Source: Ketobacter sp963922875 (GTDB taxonomy: Bacteria > Pseudomonadota > Gammaproteobacteria > Pseudomonadales > Ketobacteraceae). Taken from it: DNA of 64,000 nucleotides. The stretch is from assembly GCA_963922875.1 (NCBI GenBank), contig CAWUJH010000003.1:310001-374000 (forward strand). The letters run 5' to 3'. Position numbers and translations under genes: made by a program. Shown piece after piece: positions 1 through 9,200 of this stretch; position 1 is the first letter of the stretch, and every line of letters starts with the position of its first letter. The notes below the pieces were generated by a model. That model saw only the letters and a list, made by a program, of their open reading frames with translations, had not been told where the DNA came from and did not search any database.

Positions 1-319
1 GATTCCACTGCCGTTGCTTGAACAGTCCATTTAAATGTTGATGGAACAGTTTCTTTGCTACTACTAAATGTTCTGCTGGCAAATCAGGGCGAGTTAAAAA
101 TTTAAAAGTGGATTCCACTTGGTTTAGGATAAGTTGCTGCTCAAAATTATGGGAGTCCCAGGAATCGTTTTGAGCGCTTTGATTCGCTAAATTTGCTACG
201 TTGCTCACTGGTTGCAAAGATGCCACTGAGTGATTCCGACTCGATCCTGGTTGCGCCAGATACCAGCCAGCAACTAACCCTAATGCGAATACCAAAATAT
301 AAGAAATGACTTTCGACAT
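1..319 (-). CDS. N-terminal part of a membrane-anchored protein of unknown function (partial)
   Basis: A minus-strand reading frame opens with ATG at 319 and stays open for 106 codons to the window edge. A purine-rich stretch (AAGAGA) lies just upstream of the ATG as a plausible ribosome site. The product starts with a short basic N-terminus and one hydrophobic segment at about residues 4-20, followed by a Ser/Asn/Gln-rich linker and then a more ordinary globular sequence containing a Phe-Lys-Phe-Leu stretch. This looks like a single-pass inner-membrane protein with a periplasmic domain. I do not recognise the family; the conserved part is presumably beyond the window. It is divergent from mscS. 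Confidence 0.6.
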   Translation of the reverse strand, partial: MSKVISYILVFALGLVAGWYLAQPGSSRNHSVASLQPVSNVANLANQSAQNDSWDSHNFEQQLILNQVESTFKFLTRPDLPAEHLVVAKKLFHQHLNGLFKQRQWN

Positions 320-505
320 GAGTGTCTCTTCGGTCCGTGTATATTTATGCTTTGACCGCAAAATTGGCCTAGTTTTCCAAAGTTCTTTCGCTAAATGCAG
401 GATGCTCGTCGTGAGGTGGAGATTCTATTTTCAACGTGCTTTTAGCGGCATAATAAATTACATTTTATCGATTAATAATAAAAACGTTAATTTGAGGCGG
501 CTACT

Positions 506-1333
506 TTGGATCTGAATAATATTGATGTACAACCACTAGTGGACAAAGGCGCAGAAATGATTATGTTCTACGCCCCTAAGTTACTGCTGGCAATTGCCAC
601 TCTGTTTATAGGGTTATGGCTCATAAATATGGTTTGCAAAGGTGTCGGCTTTTTGTTGGAAAAGCGTGACTTCGATATATCTTTGCGCAAATGGCTTACC
701 AGTATTATGGGAGTCGGGCTGAAAGCCTGCTTATTTATTTCCGTAATTTCCATGATTGGGGTTCAGACTACTTCGTTTATTGCCATGTTGGGTGCAGCAG
801 GTTTGGCGATTGGGTTAGCCTTGCAGGGCAGTTTGACCAATTTTGCCGGAGGGGTATTAATTTTAGTGTTTAAGCCTTATAAAGTGGGCGATTATATCAA
901 AACCAATGGGGAAGAGGGCTTTGTTGAAGCCATTGATATTTTCTATACCTTTGTGCGGACCATGGACAGTCGCCATGTGATTTTACCTAACGGCCCTTTA
1001 GCTAACGGTAACTTGGTGAATTACACCAAAGATGCCAATCGTCGCGTCGAACTGGCGGTTGGCATTAGTTACAACAACACATTCGACGATGCTGAAGCAG
1101 CGTTGCTGGCCATGATTAGGCAAGAGCCCAGAGTATTGAAATCCCCTGAGCCCTTTATTGGCGTAACCGGCTATGGCGACAGCTCTATCGATCTTACGAT
1201 TCGGGCTTGGTGCCGAAATGAGGATTACTGGCCGGTATTTTTTGCCCTGAATAAACAGATTAAGCCTACGCTCGATGCTGCCGGTGTCACTATTCCATTC
1301 CCGCAGCGGGATGTCCACTTGTTTCAGGAGTAA
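506..1333 (+). CDS. mscS: Small-conductance mechanosensitive channel MscS
   Basis: 275 residues, close to the 286 of E. coli MscS. Three hydrophobic helices lie in the first ~115 residues. The pore-lining TM3 signature is clear, with Gly/Ala packing in GAAGLAIGLALQGSL at about 96-110, followed by the MscS beta domain with KVGDYI and ILPNG motifs. The protein forms a heptameric inner-membrane channel that opens under membrane tension and releases solutes on hypo-osmotic shock. I take the TTG at 506 as the start because GAGGCGG lies five bases upstream and the product then begins like E. coli MscS. It is monocistronic and ends at a strong hairpin shared with the converging oxygenase gene. Confidence 0.95.
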   Translation: MDLNNIDVQPLVDKGAEMIMFYAPKLLLAIATLFIGLWLINMVCKGVGFLLEKRDFDISLRKWLTSIMGVGLKACLFISVISMIGVQTTSFIAMLGAAGLAIGLALQGSLTNFAGGVLILVFKPYKVGDYIKTNGEEGFVEAIDIFYTFVRTMDSRHVILPNGPLANGNLVNYTKDANRRVELAVGISYNNTFDDAEAALLAMIRQEPRVLKSPEPFIGVTGYGDSSIDLTIRAWCRNEDYWPVFFALNKQIKPTLDAAGVTIPFPQRDVHLFQE

Positions 1334-1367
1334 TATTCAAGCCTGGATGAGTGAACACGAAATATCT

Positions 1368-1398
1368 GATTAAGGCAGTAGATTGTGCTGCCTTAATC
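1368..1398. terminator. Hairpin between the convergent mscS and MpaB-like genes
   Basis: A perfect 11-base inverted repeat (GATTAAGGCAG / CTGCCTTAATC) with a 9-base loop lies between two genes that converge. There is no long T-run, so a bidirectional terminator is inferred from the position and the perfect stem. Confidence 0.6.
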
Positions 1399-1464
1399 GC
1401 TTGTGCCAACTAGAGGCCAGTACATCGGCAAGAGCGTTTCTATTCGGCCGACAAAATTTACTGA

Positions 1465-2664
1465 TTATTGCTTTCCTGCGTAAATCAGTTTTTCCTGTAG
1501 GAGACGGCCACGCTTTTGCAGGTAATGTCGTCCCTGCTTGAATGACGTTAAGGTGATATGCGTGGTAAACCGAGGACCAAATGAAATAAGGGGATACCAA
1601 GGGTATTGATGCCCTGGGAGCCCCAGCTGATCCATCTGATGTCTTTTTAAGAAAAGGCTTGTGGTGCTTAAATGGCGTTGATAAAGGGCGTGAGTCATAA
1701 ACCGGTGGAGCTTTGGGTATTGGGAATGCCAGGAGAACTTTATATTCATAGCGGAGTCCGCCAAAGCTTTACCGAGCAGTGTACTGGTTTCGTCGGGTGG
1801 ATCTTGAGTCGCCAACGACTGCACTAAGTGGAGCAATCCCTGCTTTTCCTTTGCCACCAACCACTTTTCCTCAATACCAAGTAACCACCCAACGTAGCGC
1901 CATAAAGCCATAACTGCATTAGAATCTGATCTGTTGACAGGTATCCCCAGAGCACGCAAACCTACTAAATACCCAGAGGAAAACATTTGAAGCGTTGCCA
2001 TTAAATCGGTTTGGTTAATGGGCACCGCCCAGCGATCGCTGGACCACCGGGTATCGTTATGCAGGGATCGGCGAATTCGAGCATGCGCCAGCCGTACTCG
2101 CAGTGTCGCTTGGTATCCCGCTCCATTCTGATGAAGTCCGTGATTATCTGTACATGCCAGCCACCATTGACTAGTGCGAAATACGCGAGGGCCTGCTCCA
2201 TTGGCTAATTCCCCGGTTAGCACGAGCGATTGGTTAAAGCGTGAGAAAAGATATCCCCCCATTAATGCGACGTCCCGCAGCACTAATAAGGATGCAACAC
2301 CGCTACGGTGAATAAAGTCCACAGCCTGAGGAAATTTCTCCCAACATACCCAATCAGGCGGATTTTCCACCACATTAAAGAGCCGCTCCAGAGATTCTGG
2401 TGGTTTATGAAGTGACTGAATTCCCTGTGTTAAGGCTTGTTGAAACAATTGTGGAGCGCTCTCGTCGACGTCCCACCATGCGGCCACCGCATCCATTAAA
2501 GGATCTCCCTGCCATAATCCATCCATTAATTGTTGTGTTTCCATGTGGTTGGGCATGGGATCTCGTTGAAATACTGTTTTAGCGAGCCAGCTTGGTAAGG
2601 GAATCTTTACTGAATCGGGGGCAAAGTGGGCTGTAATATTCGTTTGAGTGCTGATATGGGACAT
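1465..2664 (-). CDS. MpaB-like (DUF2236) heme-dependent oxygenase family protein
   Basis: About 399 residues from an ATG at 2664, which has GGAGAT eight bases upstream; an in-frame ATG at 2751 would extend it but lacks such a site. The family signature is visible: VRLAHARIRRSL, with the His expected to bind heme, followed by WAVPINQTDLMATLQMF. DUF2236/MpaB proteins include the latex-clearing oxygenase Lcp and the fungal farnesyl-chain cleaving MpaB. Most bacterial members have no known substrate, so the reaction here is unknown. It is transcribed away from a TetR regulator across a 104-base gap containing three phased repeats, so that regulator probably controls it. Confidence 0.8.
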   Translation of the reverse strand: MSHISTQTNITAHFAPDSVKIPLPSWLAKTVFQRDPMPNHMETQQLMDGLWQGDPLMDAVAAWWDVDESAPQLFQQALTQGIQSLHKPPESLERLFNVVENPPDWVCWEKFPQAVDFIHRSGVASLLVLRDVALMGGYLFSRFNQSLVLTGELANGAGPRVFRTSQWWLACTDNHGLHQNGAGYQATLRVRLAHARIRRSLHNDTRWSSDRWAVPINQTDLMATLQMFSSGYLVGLRALGIPVNRSDSNAVMALWRYVGWLLGIEEKWLVAKEKQGLLHLVQSLATQDPPDETSTLLGKALADSAMNIKFSWHSQYPKLHRFMTHALYQRHLSTTSLFLKRHQMDQLGLPGHQYPWYPLISFGPRFTTHITLTSFKQGRHYLQKRGRLLQEKLIYAGKQ

Positions 2665-2722
2665 TAGATTTATCTCCGCTGGATAGCCTTTGTATCGATC
2701 ATCACAATAATGCGATACTTTG

Positions 2723-2755
2723 CTCGCATTCAACTCGCATTTAACTCGCAATATA
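2723..2755 (+). promoter_or_regulatory. Three tandem 11-bp repeats in the oxygenase/tetR divergent promoter
   Basis: CTCGCATTCAA, CTCGCATTTAA and CTCGCAATATA follow each other directly, so the CTCGCA block recurs every 11 bases, about one helical turn. They lie between the two divergent genes, immediately upstream of the tetR ribosome site. A binding site for the neighbouring TetR protein is the simplest reading, although TetR operators are usually palindromic. Confidence 0.45.
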
Positions 2756-2768
2756 CGGAGACGATCCT

Positions 2769-3377
2769 GTGCGAAAACAACCCAAGCAGTCCCGTTCTAG
2801 AGCTCTCGTGGAAAGCCTCATTGATGCCACTGGCGAAGTCATTATTGAGCGAGGTCTTGAAAGCTTAACTACGAACCAAGTTGCGGAACGCGCAGGGGTG
2901 AGTGTTGGCTCGCTCTACCAATATTTCCCCGACAAGCAGGCCCTATTGTTAGCCGTGTTGGACCGTATGGAATCTACAGTTGAGCGGGCATTGGCTGACA
3001 AACTTCAACTCATCGAGCCAGAAAAACAATCGCTCAATGCCATGGTTACGCTCACTTTCCGAATAGGAATGGCCGCTTTGCGTGAGAATCCATTGCACCT
3101 AGCACTGCTGCGCCATTGGCAAACATTGCCGGTTAATGGTCCGATGAGGCAGCTTGAGAAATTTCTAATCGGAACCGCGCAAACGTATTTCATACGACAT
3201 TTAGAGGATTATCCCGTTAGAAATCTTCATCCCAAACTCTATGTGCTGATCAATAGCGTCATCTTACTGTTGAGCCAGTATATGAGTGAAGAGAATCCCC
3301 CCATCACAGAGCCCGAGTTAGAGTCAGTACTGGTCACAATGATTTGTGTCACGCTGTTGGACGACGGTCCGAAATGA
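2769..3377 (+). CDS. TetR/AcrR family transcriptional regulator
   Basis: 202 residues from a GTG with GGAGACG upstream. Residues ~1-60 form the TetR helix-turn-helix; the region TNQVAERAGVSVGSLYQYFPDK (about 39-60) is a textbook match, including the YQYF(P)DK recognition helix. The C-terminal ligand domain resembles TetR_C members with an Arg-rich start and a long hydrophobic helix near residue 165. It is divergent from the MpaB-like oxygenase gene and probably represses it and itself until a ligand, possibly a lipid or terpenoid, binds. That ligand suggestion is inference from the partner only. Confidence 0.9.
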   Translation: MRKQPKQSRSRALVESLIDATGEVIIERGLESLTTNQVAERAGVSVGSLYQYFPDKQALLLAVLDRMESTVERALADKLQLIEPEKQSLNAMVTLTFRIGMAALRENPLHLALLRHWQTLPVNGPMRQLEKFLIGTAQTYFIRHLEDYPVRNLHPKLYVLINSVILLLSQYMSEENPPITEPELESVLVTMICVTLLDDGPK

Positions 3378-3724
3378 ATTTGCCATTCATACTGCCAAAT
3401 GTTTCACCCGTCCACGCCTTATTCCACTACACAGCGACTTATAATGTAGATTGAAAAGCCATAGAAGAGTGTCATTCCGGCCAAGAACTGAAGTGAATTC
3501 CATGTCTTTTGGAGCCATTAGGCTCCAACACTGCAGGGGTAACATGCTCCGATTGTTTAAAAAACCAGCTATATCGTTACCCAAAGTACCGATATAGCTA
3601 GAAAGATAAACTACTGATGTTTTTCTCAATGATGAGCTGGTAGGGACAAATACCCATGTTGGTAATGACTGCAGTTTGTTCGTGTGAACTGAAAGTTATA
3701 TCGAAGATACTGAGCGCGCAACTT
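3378..3724. other. Intergenic stretch with two strong inverted repeats, no gene
   Basis: I find no supported gene in these ~350 bases. Two strong hairpins occur: TTGGAGCC / GGCTCCAA with a 4-base loop at 3509-3528, and a 10-base arm AGCTATATCG / CGATATAGCT at 3567-3599, whose stem extends inward with one mismatch. Neither is followed by a T-run. They lie directly upstream of a truncated hipA remnant. Confidence 0.6.
3567..3599. repeat. Long inverted repeat upstream of the hipA remnant
   Basis: Arms of 10 perfect bases (3567-3576 and 3590-3599), plus three more inner pairs after one mismatch, leave a 5-base loop. It may be the end of a lost mobile element or a transcription stop for the upstream tetR gene. 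The sequence alone does not decide. Confidence 0.45.
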
Positions 3725-4546
3725 TGAGTCTTGGCTTTAAAGCTTCTATTAAAATTTTCAGCCGTTCAACAAATCTCTGGTGGGTTGATGATTCCTGCTA
3801 GTGGTAAGGGTGGGTCATGGATTGTTAAGTTACCCTCTAGCAGATTTAACGGTGTGCCAGAGAATGAATTTTCTGTAATGGAGATGGCGCGCCAGATTGG
3901 TATTAATGTTCCCAAAACCCAGCTTCTCAGTATCAGCGATATTGCCAATATTCCTAAGGGTGTTGGTCAGTTTGGCGATAGTGCTTTCGCGCTTAAGCTG
4001 TTTGATCGAAGTGAGGATGGAGACGTTCATATTGAAGATTTTACGCAGGTATTTGGTGTTTATCCTCAAGATAAATATAAAAAAGCCAGTATACGCAACA
4101 TTGCTGAAGTCATAGGGATCGATGGGCAAGAAGAGGGTGCTGCGGAATTCATTCTCAGATTGGTGTTTAACACACTGATTGGCAGTTCGGATATGTACTT
4201 AAAGAACCGGTCGCTTATCTATCGCGATAAGCGCTCAGCCTCTATTGCACCAGCGTATGATTTTGTCTCGACTATTCCTTATCTTTCTGATGGGGCGGCG
4301 GCACTTAAAGTCAGCAGGAGTAAGAAATTCAGTGATTTCTCGATGGATGAACTGAATCACTTGGCGGCGAAAGCCTGTTTGTCTGAGAAGCTTGTAGTGG
4401 ATACGGCAGAGGAGACGGTATCGCTGTTCCATTATGTATGGAAGAAAGAAAAGAACAATCTTGCGCTTACTTAGTAGTAAAGTAGTACCGTGATTGGTGC
4501 AATTGAAAAGCACTTGGACATCATTCCGATTTCTAAAAAAAAGTAA
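3725..4546 (+). pseudogene. Truncated hipA-like kinase remnant
   Basis: The reading frame from about 3731 matches residues ~150 onward of the intact HipA at 25057-26283, starting inside the activation-loop segment; the first ~145 residues are absent and no convincing start codon or ribosome site exists. Two stop codons near 4471 interrupt it, and the HipA C-terminal tail resumes in another frame up to 4546. The kinase signature seen in the intact copy as GNADMHLKN has become GSSDMYLKN here, losing the conserved Asn and His. No hipB lies upstream. This is a dead copy of the same family, diverged from the intact one, so it is not a recent duplicate. Confidence 0.85.
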
Positions 4547-4588
4547 CTCAGTAATGGGTTTGGTGGTGCATTTGAATAAAAGTATGGG

Positions 4589-6064
4589 TTATCCGGCATA
4601 TTCAGATCGCATCGCACGAGAAGCCGTAACCTCTGCGGATAGGCCTGCCGGCTCCTCAAAAAACTGCAGCAAAGCAAAGGCACCTAGACTGATGCCGCCT
4701 ATGAGAATAAAAAAGGTACTGACGTCGACGAAGCTATAGATAGTGAGCAAGGTAACGCCGCCGATATTGCCATAAGCACCGACTATTCCCGCAATCTTGC
4801 CGGTATATCGCTGGTTGATAATAGGTACTGCAGCAAACACAGCTCCTTCGCCAGCCTGAACAAAAAACGAGCACATCATGACAGCGATAACAGCCAATGC
4901 CAATGGCCAATCTGCTGATATTTGTGACATCGTAAAGTATCCGATAGCGGAACCAACGATAAACAGGGAGAGCGCTTTTCGCCGCCCGTTATTATCGCTA
5001 AATAGGCCGCCGGCAGGACGGGCGATCAGATTCATAAACGCGAATGCTGAGCCCAGGATGCCGGCTTTTTCAAGACTCACGCCTTCGAAGGTATCCAGGA
5101 AAAATACAGGTAAAATTGAAACTATCGCGAGCTCTGAGCCAAAAGTGACAAAGTAAGCCATGCTTAACACCGCGACCTGTTTAAAATTAAGACGCTCGTG
5201 AGGTTCTGTTCTGGCGTTAAGACGACGCGAGCAGGCTTTGTAGCTTTCAAAAATTTGATAGACAAACAACAGAAGCAGCAAGTTACATAGAGTGATGGCC
5301 GCCATTTGGCTCAACAGCCTGGTACCCAGCGGGGATAATTTTAACACCATCAGGGCTAGCGCAAGATACATGGGTGCATTAATGCATACGTACATATAAA
5401 AATCTTTACGGCTGTAAAACTGCAGTCCATTTGTTTGGTGCCGGAGGGCATTATTTTCGCTTTCAGGCGTGTTGCGGGCGTAGATATAAAACAATACGCC
5501 GTAACTGATCGAGAAAACTCCTGCGCTGCAAATTGCGTAACGCCAACCGTTCTCTCCACCAAAGGCAACCACAGCAAATGTCGGTAGCAGCATGGCAGCT
5601 GCAGCTGATCCAAAGTTTCCCCATCCTCCGTAAATTCCCTCGGCGAGCCCTATATGTCTAGGCGGAAACCACTCCCCAATCAATTTAATGCCCACGACAA
5701 AGCCGGCACCGATAAAGCCCATAATAAACCGGATTAAAGCCAGTTGTTCGTATGTTTGCGCGCAGGCAAAAGCAATACTCATAAGGCCGGCAGAAGCCAG
5801 GAGGATGCTGTAAACTACTCTCGGGCCAAATCTGTCGGCTAATAGTCCAATAATGACGCGTGCCGGAATGGTTAAGGCAATGTTGAGTATCAGCAGGGCT
5901 TTCCATTGATCGGTTGTAATATTGAAGGAATTGATTATTAAAGGTTTCAACGGCACGTATGAAAACCAGAGGAAGAATGTCAGGAAAAAGGCGAACCAGG
6001 TAAGGTGCAAAATACGAATTTCTCTGTGGGCAAAATCGAGAACGTATAATTTGGATGTTTTCAT
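4589..6064 (-). CDS. NarK/NNP-family nitrate/nitrite transporter (MFS)
   Basis: 491 residues with about twelve hydrophobic segments. The nitrate/nitrite porter signature is visible as EWFPPRHIGLAEGIYGG followed by WGNFGSA at about residues 131-154, and the N-terminal helix has the FFLWFSYVPLKPL pattern of this family. A second, weaker signature occurs in the C-terminal half (AIVGAYGNIGG region). It should exchange or import nitrate/nitrite at the inner membrane. It is the last gene of the minus-strand run, 159 bases after the nitrate-reductase-like fusion gene, so the two form a nitrogen-oxyanion module attached to the N-oxygenase/NRPS cluster. An assimilatory role independent of the cluster remains possible. 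Confidence 0.85.
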   Translation of the reverse strand: MKTSKLYVLDFAHREIRILHLTWFAFFLTFFLWFSYVPLKPLIINSFNITTDQWKALLILNIALTIPARVIIGLLADRFGPRVVYSILLASAGLMSIAFACAQTYEQLALIRFIMGFIGAGFVVGIKLIGEWFPPRHIGLAEGIYGGWGNFGSAAAAMLLPTFAVVAFGGENGWRYAICSAGVFSISYGVLFYIYARNTPESENNALRHQTNGLQFYSRKDFYMYVCINAPMYLALALMVLKLSPLGTRLLSQMAAITLCNLLLLLFVYQIFESYKACSRRLNARTEPHERLNFKQVAVLSMAYFVTFGSELAIVSILPVFFLDTFEGVSLEKAGILGSAFAFMNLIARPAGGLFSDNNGRRKALSLFIVGSAIGYFTMSQISADWPLALAVIAVMMCSFFVQAGEGAVFAAVPIINQRYTGKIAGIVGAYGNIGGVTLLTIYSFVDVSTFFILIGGISLGAFALLQFFEEPAGLSAEVTASRAMRSEYAG

Positions 6065-6223
6065 ATTTTTTCCTTGGTATTGAAATAGTATTTTTGCCTA
6101 ACAAATAAAATTTTGATAACCGATTCATTCACCTGGCTGTATTGGTCAAACTAGTAAGAATGTTGCCATGGACAAAGCACTGCGAACGACACCTGGCCCT
6201 AACTGGCCTTTAGTCATAAAGCT

Positions 6224-9200
6224 TTAAAGTAATTCGACCCGGCAATCTGTTTTTGGATAGCAAATGCATGCGAGCCTATAACCTTCATTGAGTTGTACTG
6301 GGCTAAGGTGGTCCGAATCCTCTTGAGTTGTTTCGCCTATGACTTTGACTAGACAGGCTCCACAACTTCCCGAGCGGCAAACAGAATTTAGGCCGACATT
6401 GTTGGCTTCGGACATTTCAAGAATTGTCTGGCTACCGTCTCCTGCAACGCTGATAGACTGATCGGCGTTACCGATCAGTGGCCCGGAAAATTGAACTTTT
6501 AGATTAATCGAACTGTCGCAAATCAGTCTTTGTCGATCCAGGCCAAAGCTTTCTTTGTGAATACCTGACAACCTGTGTCCCAGCGTTAAAAGAATCTCAA
6601 TGGTTGTTTGCATAAAGGCGTCAGGCCCACAGAGATATACTTCCCGTTCGATCAGGTCAGGTGACGTTTTTTTCAACAGTTCTGAGGATATACGTCCCCG
6701 TAAACGATCCTGCGAATTTTCATACTCAGAGGCTGTCGGTACGATCCACAAGTTAAAGTTCGGCATCATATTTTCCAAGTGGATAAGCTCCTCGGCAAAT
6801 AACACATTGGAGCGATTCCTTACGGAGATATAGAAATCGATATCTGCTTTAGGTACCACTACGGAGAGCCAGCGCAGCATCGACATCAGTGGTGTGATTC
6901 CACTTCCGGCGGCTACGAATAATAATTTATCGGGTAGTGCCTCCGTCGGCAGGTGGAACTCACCGTTAATGCCCATGACATTAAGGCTGTCTCCGACGAT
7001 GACGTTATCGGCCAGCCAATTTGAAACCAGTCCATCATTTACGCGTTTTACCGTTATCTCAACCTCACCGCTTAGGGTTGGTGACGAGGAGATCGAATAG
7101 GCGCGAGACTGCTTTCGACTGTTAATGTTTGTCTTGATCGTGCAGTACTGTCCCGGTTGAAACCTTATGTAGAACGGACCCTTGGGTTGTAGCTTGAAGC
7201 TTGTACAGTCATCTGCCTGTTTTGTCACTCCGGTGACGATAAAGTCCGTTGCATGGCCATCCCAAGGGACAAGTTTTTCGACTGTCATATTCGCAATATG
7301 ATGTTCCAGAATGGCTTTATGTTGCTGCTCGACCCCAGCTGGCAGTGTTTCCAAATGTATTTGCGGAGTTTTCAGTTTAGCTTGGCTAGAGTAGTTACAA
7401 CGGCCTAAATGATCGGTAATGTCATTTACATAAAACCCCTGCAGCTTTTGGTAATCAGAGCGGTGAAAACTGATGTACAGCGTTTTGCCAAAAACTCGTG
7501 GAGATACGACAACGGGCGCGTCTATATAATGACTCTTGGTAAGATCGTACAGCCTGACCCATTGGCCCGTTTGCATATGGTAAGCTGTTGCCGTCTCCTG
7601 GGAGATATATACAGGGTGTTGTAAGGGCATGCCGTCTACCGGCGTTGCCTTGCCTGAGTTGAAAGAGCTGATGGCAAAAGCGATACGCTGGGCGTGATCC
7701 GACATGCTCGATCGACCGGAATTTAAAATGAGCCCATTGGGCATCTTCAGGTCATTGTCCCTGGGGATAAAAAAGTGAAATTGGCGAGGCTTGCGGTAAA
7801 TATCAGCAAAAGGCTGAGCACCGGTTTCATAGTTGAGTTGGAATCGGTTGGTACCGACACCCCCGTAAACAATGGAGCCTCTGTCTAAAAGTTCTTCCCA
7901 GCGGATTAATTGACCATCGGCATGTTCAAACCGGCAGTACAATGGGCCTCGCCCTGCCGACAAATATGCCTGGATGCGTGAAAATAACTGCACCCGTGAC
8001 ACCTCGCCGCCCACACGTATCAACCCTTCAGTGTCTGTAGTCCCATCTATTGGGGGGCAAAAGCGTCGCTGCAGATAACCTGAATGAAAATGCTCAGCCA
8101 GCTCGGGGTGATTAACCAGCAGTGCCGGGTCATTGTGAAAACGTTTTACGATATCGGCCATCAAATCGTAAATGATAGTCGCATCGGAGCGTGTTTCCTG
8201 CGCCGCCTTTTTTTGCGGTATGGAAAGCGTAAGGCGCCACTCTCCGTTCTGATAGAGTTTCGGTGTGGCTGGATGAGGTGGTGATGGCAGAATCAACTGC
8301 GCGTGATTCAGTGTCCAGGTATCCGGTATCGGGTCGATAACAACAATGCTTGTATTGCTTTGATTTAGTTTTGCCAACCAGCGTTTGCGATTAGGCATGT
8401 TGGCTTCGAACTGAGTGCCGAAAAATATATGTAGTTGGCGCTTAGGGCTAGGATCGGAATAGTCTAAGGCCGCTACAGGTTCGTCTCTTAACACAGGTTC
8501 GTAAGCGTGGTCAGGTAGGTCCATGCGTCTGGCTGCTTCAACCGCATCGCTCATTGGAATTCGGCCCATAAAGAACTTCCGACTTAAACCCTGGACTTCT
8601 GACTCTGCGTTGATTTGTCCAGGAAGCCTCAGTACCCCGCCAAGTAGATCGCCAGTCGAATTCAGTCCGAACTTACCCAGCATGGCAAGAACGCCTGCCC
8701 ACAGGCAGTGAGCCACCACGCCGGTACTTTGTGAAAGGCCAACCGAGGGAACAATCACTGGAATCGTTTCCTCTTCAGCCAGTACTTGTGCCAAACGTTT
8801 AATAAGATTTTCAATTTGACCTACCTGCCGGGACTCAGCGGCCACCCGCAGGGCAACTTCTCTGGCGGTGTAGGTTGTATTGGTGGCCAGGCATTTGAAT
8901 TGTTCGAAACTAGACTCATCTGCCCATAGCTCTACAAAACGGTGTGAAATTTTATGTGGATAGCGTGAAAAAATTTCATTGGCGACAGCAAGAGCGAGAT
9001 GTGGGTCTCCGGCGGACTTAATGTAACCTGTACAGGTACTACCCAGTTTGTTCTCCAGCGCTTGGGCAGTTTCTGTTTGCATTACATCAAACGAAATTGC
9101 ATGCAGTTCAGGTTTGGACAGTAGCCGGTTAAAAATTGGCGGATGGGTAATCAAGCCATTCCAGCCGTTGAATAAATAAAACCGGTTATCGCCGTTTAAC

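Noticed and set aside
306..515. A 69-codon plus-strand frame upstream of mscS
   Set aside because: It overlaps the minus-strand gene start and the mscS start, has no ribosome site and its composition is not protein-like.
1409..1420. ACTAGAGGCCAG also present inverted at 9903-9914
   Set aside because: A single 12-base match in 64 kb is expected by chance many times over; the surroundings are not similar.
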